From assembly GCA_034370465.1 (NCBI GenBank), contig JAXMLA010000099.1:1-19565 (forward strand): a stretch of 19,565 nt of DNA, in the 5' to 3' direction. This DNA comes from UBA2197 sp034370465. Its GTDB lineage: Bacteria; Desulfobacterota; Desulfuromonadia; Desulfuromonadales; UBA2197. This document shows positions 16,714 through 19,565 of this stretch, in pieces. Under the pieces are notes generated by a model. It was given only the letters and a program-made list of their open reading frames with translations, searched no databases and was not told the origin of the DNA. Within the stretch, counting starts at the first letter, position 1. Every line of letters starts with the position of its first letter. A program made the position numbers and the translations under genes.

Positions 16714-17133
16714 TTAATCCTGCGGCCTTGAATCCGGGCGGCAGACGCCGCTCGCGCAGGCATGGCGCTTGGGCAGGTAGCGGCGCAGGCGGGCAAAGAT
16801 GCGGTAGCCGCAACGGGCCAGTGGGTTAAAGAGCGGCAGGGTAAAGAGGGTGGCCAGGAAGCGGTAAAAAGGGTCGGCAGGGAAGGCGCGCCAGATGACT
16901 TGAAAGGCGGCAATGTTGCGATAGACGATGCCGCGGGCATCGATGACGTGCAACTCGTGCATCAGGGCAGCGTGGGTGAGCCCGGCCGGCGCCACAAAGT
17001 CGGGGGCGCTGATATCGACCCCGATCAGACGGTCGCCATGGTCGCGCCGCAGATAGTGTTCGATCTCCGCCGCGCAGACGCGGCAGCTCCCGTCGTAGAA
17101 GATCCGGAGCGGAAAGATCGGAGAGAGAGTCAT
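16714..17133 (-). CDS. DCC-family thiol-disulfide oxidoreductase-like protein (DUF393)
   Basis: A 139-residue protein of the DCC family, named for the D-x-x-C-x-x-C motif. Here it is IFYDGSCRVCAAEI with D14, C17 and C20, on a thioredoxin-like beginning. The middle (RNIAAFQVIWRAFP) and the hydrophobic stretch FYRFLATLFTLPLFNPLA are usual for the family. Further cysteines stand near the C-terminus (C106, C124, C129). A disulfide-handling role is the general family suggestion; no substrate is known. The ATG at 17133 was chosen because the motif then lies at the typical distance from the N-terminus. The longer frame to 17235 overlaps the upstream gene and adds unrelated sequence. The start overlaps the hydrolase stop by one base (TGATG), so the two are probably co-translated. 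Confidence 0.88.
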   Translation of the reverse strand: MTLSPIFPLRIFYDGSCRVCAAEIEHYLRRDHGDRLIGVDISAPDFVAPAGLTHAALMHELHVIDARGIVYRNIAAFQVIWRAFPADPFYRFLATLFTLPLFNPLARCGYRIFARLRRYLPKRHACASGVCRPDSRPQD

Positions 17134-17984
17134 CACTCCTGCAATGCCCCCGCGAAGAATTCTACCAACTGCTGCCGATAGGGGGAATCCGGATCGGCAA
17201 AGGCAGGGGTGTGATCCCCCCCTTCGATGCGCCAAAGGGTTTTCGGTTCTCCGGCGCGCTCGAGAAGGAGTTCGGCATGGCGGAAGGGGATGATTTCGTC
17301 CTTTGTGCCATGGATAAGGAGCAAGGGGATCGGCGCAATCTTGCTGACATAATCGGCCGGGCTAAGTTCGTCACTGATGAGGACCTGCGCCAAAGGAGTC
17401 TTGAACCAGGAGAGGAGCGGTATCCTGCCGATGCTGTCGCGGACGATGCTGCGGTAAGAGTAAAAGGACGACTCGACGACCACCGCCCGCACCCCGGCGC
17501 GCTCCCCGCCGCCGACCACGGCTACCGCCTGGGCACCGCCGAGGCTCTGTCCGAGGATGAGAAGCCGGGTCGGATCGATATCGGCGCGGGAGCGAAGATA
17601 AGCCAAAGCGGCGCAGGAATCTTCGTAGACGCCGGCACGCTGCGGACGCCCCGCCGATTGGCCGTAGCCGCGGTAATCGAAGACAAAGAGGTTGAAGCCC
17701 GCCGCCGGCAGCCAGTTCACGAAACCGAAATGGCTGGTCATATTCTCGGCGTTGCCGTGCAGATGGAGGACCGTCCCCTGCGCTGCACCGACGGCGGGAA
17801 TAAACCAGCCGCTCAGCGTTGTCCCGTCCTTGCTGGGGAAGAAGACCTCCTCAAAGCGCAGCCCCTGGTCCGCCGGAGTCCCGTAGACGATATGATCGGG
17901 GTAGTAGAACATCTGGTTGACCCGCACACAACTGATCAGGAAGAGGGCGACAATGATCAGGCTGTAGATGATGAGATTGTTCAT
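17133..17984 (-). CDS. Membrane-anchored alpha/beta hydrolase (BEM46/ABHD-like)
   Basis: A 283-residue serine hydrolase of the alpha/beta fold. An N-terminal hydrophobic stretch ending LFLISC (C19) could be a lipobox or a plain anchor; the n-region lacks positive charges, so the export route is uncertain. The oxyanion segment LHLHGNAEN (73-81) and VFDYRGYGQSAGRP are typical of the BEM46/YfhR group. The nucleophile elbow is GQSLGG with S147. D229 (HGTKDEIIPF) and H258 (GGDHTPAF) complete the triad. The substrate is unknown; esterase, thioesterase or depalmitoylase-like activity is possible by family. GAGAGGAA precedes the ATG at 17984, and a weak -10 (TAGAAT, 18018-18013) lies upstream. It is transcribed together with the DCC gene that follows. 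Confidence 0.9.
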   Translation of the reverse strand: MNNLIIYSLIIVALFLISCVRVNQMFYYPDHIVYGTPADQGLRFEEVFFPSKDGTTLSGWFIPAVGAAQGTVLHLHGNAENMTSHFGFVNWLPAAGFNLFVFDYRGYGQSAGRPQRAGVYEDSCAALAYLRSRADIDPTRLLILGQSLGGAQAVAVVGGGERAGVRAVVVESSFYSYRSIVRDSIGRIPLLSWFKTPLAQVLISDELSPADYVSKIAPIPLLLIHGTKDEIIPFRHAELLLERAGEPKTLWRIEGGDHTPAFADPDSPYRQQLVEFFAGALQE

Positions 17985-18459
17985 GTCCGGTTCCTCTCTG
18001 CTTTTGCAATCAATTCTATCGCCGAATCAAAATTTTTCACACGAGTTATCGTGCCGGGAGAAATGTGGTCCGGGAGACACACCTGTGACTTTTTCTTGCT
18101 TTTGCTCTTGGTTAAATCACTCTTCAATTTAGCCATACAGCCAACACACTAAAAAAATTGAAAATTTCGACATAATATAGTCCGCCATAAAACCAGACAA
18201 AAAATCCAAAAACTATTTATTAATTATTGTATACTAATAAATAAACTAAAGTTTGATTTAAACTATACAGGAAATCCTCCCTGCCTCATCATAAAGTATC
18301 AACTTTTTACTACACATTATTGGCATGCAACCTGCTACTACCTCGATAGCAGTCAACAGTACAAAAGAGAGCTTATAGGTAGCTACAAAGATATAGAGAT
18401 ACACCCAACCAACTATACAAAGAGACTCTTATGATTTAATCGCGAGTTCCAAATAAATC
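17985..18459. other. AT-rich intergenic regulatory region
   Basis: About 475 bases without a supported gene. From roughly 18110 to 18440 the sequence is strikingly rich in A and T compared with the GC-rich genes around it, with runs such as AAAAAA and TATTTATTAATTATT. It contains inverted repeats: TTTATTA/TAATAAA around 18215-18245, AGTTT-GATTT-AAACT at 18250-18264, and CTGCTA/TAGCAG at 18332-18352. It holds the candidate sigma-54 promoter listed next and a TATGAT -10-like box at 18430-18435 without a clear -35 box. It separates the minus-strand hydrolase unit from the plus-strand riboswitch unit. Confidence 0.7.
18321..18336 (+). promoter_or_regulatory. Candidate sigma-54 (RpoN) promoter for the riboswitch-Calx-beta unit
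   Basis: TGGCATG, four bases, then CTGCT match the -24/-12 pattern TGGCACG-N4-TTGCW at all but two positions. The invariant GG (18322-18323) and GC (18334-18335) are exactly ten bases apart. Transcription would start near 18346, leaving about 115 bases before the riboswitch. A 6-bp inverted repeat (18332-18337 with 18347-18352) overlaps the -12 element. No activator site was identified. Confidence 0.42.
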
Positions 18460-18540
18460 TCCGAAAAGGCAAAACCAGGGCAACCTGGTGACGCAAAGCC
18501 GCGAGACCATGCAAGTGGTCAGTCGGGCTACCGAAGAGGA
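18460..18540 (+). promoter_or_regulatory. GEMM-I riboswitch aptamer (cyclic di-GMP class I)
   Basis: The conserved GEMM-I core is present in order: GGCAAA (18468-18473); a 6-bp stem ACCAGG/CCTGGT closed by a GCAA tetraloop (18474-18489); GACGCAAAGCC (18490-18500), whose GCC pairs with the first GGC; a second hairpin, GACCA/TGGTC, with a GCAA loop (18505-18520); and AGTCGGGCTACCGA (18521-18534). The base stacked between ligand guanines in Vc2 (A47) has its equivalent in GACGCA. By hand alignment the position equivalent to Vc2 G20 is a G, which points to cyclic di-GMP rather than the cGAMP-sensing variant. An intrinsic terminator follows 46 bases later, so control is probably by transcription termination of the Calx-beta gene. 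Confidence 0.93.
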
Positions 18541-18579
18541 TGTGAAAGCATTATTCGGTTTTTCGTTGCCCATAATAAT

Positions 18580-18613
18580 GCCCGTCTTCTTTCGCAGAAG
18601 ACGGGCTTTTTTT
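18580..18613 (+). terminator. Intrinsic terminator, expression platform of the GEMM-I riboswitch
   Basis: An 11-bp perfect stem, GCCCGTCTTCT with AGAAGACGGGC, closes a five-base loop (TTCGC) and is followed by seven T residues (18607-18613). Its 5' arm (18580-18587) can pair instead with 18521-18528 in the 3' part of the aptamer, with seven of eight pairs, giving a plausible antiterminator. If that is the competing helix, ligand binding would free the 5' arm and favour termination. This logic is inferred. Confidence 0.9.
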
Positions 18614-18686
18614 GTGGGCAGGCCCTCCCAACCCATTAACAAAAAGCAGCATCAGCCACACAGGCAACAGCAAAAAGGAGAAAAAA

Positions 18687-19565
18687 GTGGAAAAAACCAT
18701 GGGCAAGAACATCGGGCATTATTTCAAACATCTCACCTGTACCCTCTTCGTCGTTCTGGGACTGCTGGGAATCTTTGCCCCAGCGAGCCAAGCAGCAACC
18801 GGTGCCTTCACCTTCTCAGCCGCAACCTACTCTGTCGACGAAGGAGCCGGCAACGTCAATATTACCATTAATCGCGTCGGCGGCAGCACCGGCGCCGCCA
18901 CCGTCAGCTGGCGCACCAATTCGGCCACGGCGACCTTTACCAAAGACTACGGAGACTTCGGCTTGACCACGCTGAACTTTGCCGCCGGCGAGACGCAGAA
19001 GATCATGCCGATCAAGATTGTTGATGACACTCTGATTGAGGCGAATGAGACCTTCCTGATCAGCCTTTCCTTGCCGACCAACGGCACCACCCTGGGGAGC
19101 ATCACCAGCGCAGTGGTCACCATCCTCGATAATGACAACATCGCCAAGGATACCACCGCCCCGACCGTTGCGCTCACCAGTCCCGCGAACGCGACGACCT
19201 TTACCAGTGCCCAGACAGTGACAATTGCCGCCTCCGCTGCGGATAATGTCGGCGTCAGCAAGGTTGAACTCTACGATGGCACCGTTCTCAAAGGGACCGA
19301 TACCACCGCCCCCTACAGCTTTGCCTGGGCGATCACCAGCGCCAATAATGGCAGCCACAGCCTCACCGCCAAAGCCTATGACGCTGCCGGCAACAGCAAG
19401 GTCTCTACTGTCACTACCGTCACGGTTAACATCCCGGTGGCCCCGGTGGCCGCTCCCGGCGCCTTCACCTTCTCAGCCGCAACCTACTCTGTCGACGAAG
19501 GAGCCGGCAACGTCAATATTACCATTAATCGCGTCGGCGGCAGCACCGGCGCCGCCACCGTCAGC
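18687..19565 (+). CDS. Secreted Calx-beta / Ig-like repeat protein, 3' end beyond the window
   Basis: The reading frame stays open for 293 codons to the right edge. The GTG at 18687 is chosen because AAGGAG lies six bases ahead; the in-frame ATG at 18699 is too far from it. A signal peptide (basic start, helix FVVLGLLGIF, probable cleavage after ASQA, residue 36) sends it across the inner membrane. Residues about 41-148 form a Calx-beta domain with calcium-type acidic stretches (YSVDEGAGN, DDTLIEANETF, ILDNDN). Residues about 155-250 form a bacterial Ig-like domain (APTVALTSPAN, VSKVELYDG, YDAAGNSKV). A second Calx-beta begins near 259, nearly identical to the first. Such proteins usually act as adhesins or matrix components; export route and final length are not visible. 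It is controlled by the upstream riboswitch. Confidence 0.9.
   Translation, partial: MEKTMGKNIGHYFKHLTCTLFVVLGLLGIFAPASQAATGAFTFSAATYSVDEGAGNVNITINRVGGSTGAATVSWRTNSATATFTKDYGDFGLTTLNFAAGETQKIMPIKIVDDTLIEANETFLISLSLPTNGTTLGSITSAVVTILDNDNIAKDTTAPTVALTSPANATTFTSAQTVTIAASAADNVGVSKVELYDGTVLKGTDTTAPYSFAWAITSANNGSHSLTAKAYDAAGNSKVSTVTTVTVNIPVAPVAAPGAFTFSAATYSVDEGAGNVNITINRVGGSTGAATVS
18804..18908 (+). repeat. Direct repeat, copy 1 (start of first Calx-beta unit)
   Basis: These 105 bases recur without any difference at 19461-19565, 657 bases (219 codons) downstream and in frame. Upstream the match extends at least five more bases with one mismatch (18803). The copy encodes the beginning of the Calx-beta domain. 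Confidence 0.95.
19461..19565 (+). repeat. Direct repeat, copy 2 (start of second Calx-beta unit, cut by window edge)
   Basis: Identical to 18804-18908 over its whole visible length. The identity is truncated only by the window edge, so the true repeat is longer. Identity at silent positions as well as in protein implies recent duplication or gene conversion. Confidence 0.95.

Noticed and set aside
17134..17235. Longer start for the DCC-family gene
   Set aside because: The extra 34 residues overlap the hydrolase coding region and are unlike the family; the TGATG coupling supports 17133.
18460..18540. cGAMP-specific (GEMM-Ib) riboswitch
   Set aside because: By hand alignment the specificity base equivalent to Vc2 G20 is G, not A, so cyclic di-GMP is the better first guess; an experiment could still overturn this.
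18614..18686. Small gene between terminator and the Calx-beta start
   Set aside because: The stretch is a short leader with no start codon having its own ribosome binding site; it only holds the AAGGAG of the downstream gene.

Overview
The window looks like chromosomal DNA from a GC-rich Gram-negative bacterium. I favour a relative of the Desulfuromonadales/Geobacter group: a GEMM-I riboswitch sits in front of a large exported Calx-beta protein, the Mrp operon is of an Mbh-like type, and there is a candidate sigma-54 promoter. This taxonomic reading is inference. No rRNA, tRNA, CRISPR array or insertion sequence was found.

Layout. (1) Positions 1-3578, minus strand: the two-gene trehalose operon treZ-treY, overlapping by ATGA, with treY cut by the left edge. 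A hairpin plus T-tract in the treZ leader looks like an attenuator. (2) Positions 3974-11985, plus strand: a tightly packed Mrp-type cation/proton antiporter operon. Its order is E, F, G, an MbhD-like piece, an MbhE-like piece, B, C, D1, D2, a small unnamed membrane protein, and D3, followed by a universal stress protein. The order is that of the mbhABCDEFGH antiporter module of archaeal membrane-bound hydrogenase, but no hydrogenase genes follow. D3 is broken by a single-base frameshift in a G-run. (3) A perfect 30-bp palindrome at 12020-12049 ends this operon and the converging gltB. (4) Positions 12081-16613, minus strand: the large subunit of glutamate synthase, with no small subunit beside it. 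(5) Positions 16714-17984, minus strand: a membrane-anchored or lipoprotein alpha/beta hydrolase and a DCC-family thiol protein, overlapping by one base. (6) Positions 17985-18686: an AT-rich regulatory stretch with a candidate sigma-54 promoter, a GEMM-I (cyclic di-GMP class) riboswitch and an intrinsic terminator. (7) From 18687 to the right edge, plus strand: a secreted repeat protein built of alternating Calx-beta and Ig-like domains. Its 219-residue unit starts again with 105 bases of perfect DNA identity.

Taken together, trehalose synthesis from glycogen, the Mrp antiporter with a stress protein, and glutamate synthesis all fit adaptation to salt, pH or osmotic stress, though only adjacency supports linking them. 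The right end is a separate unit, in which a cyclic dinucleotide probably sets expression of a surface or matrix protein.
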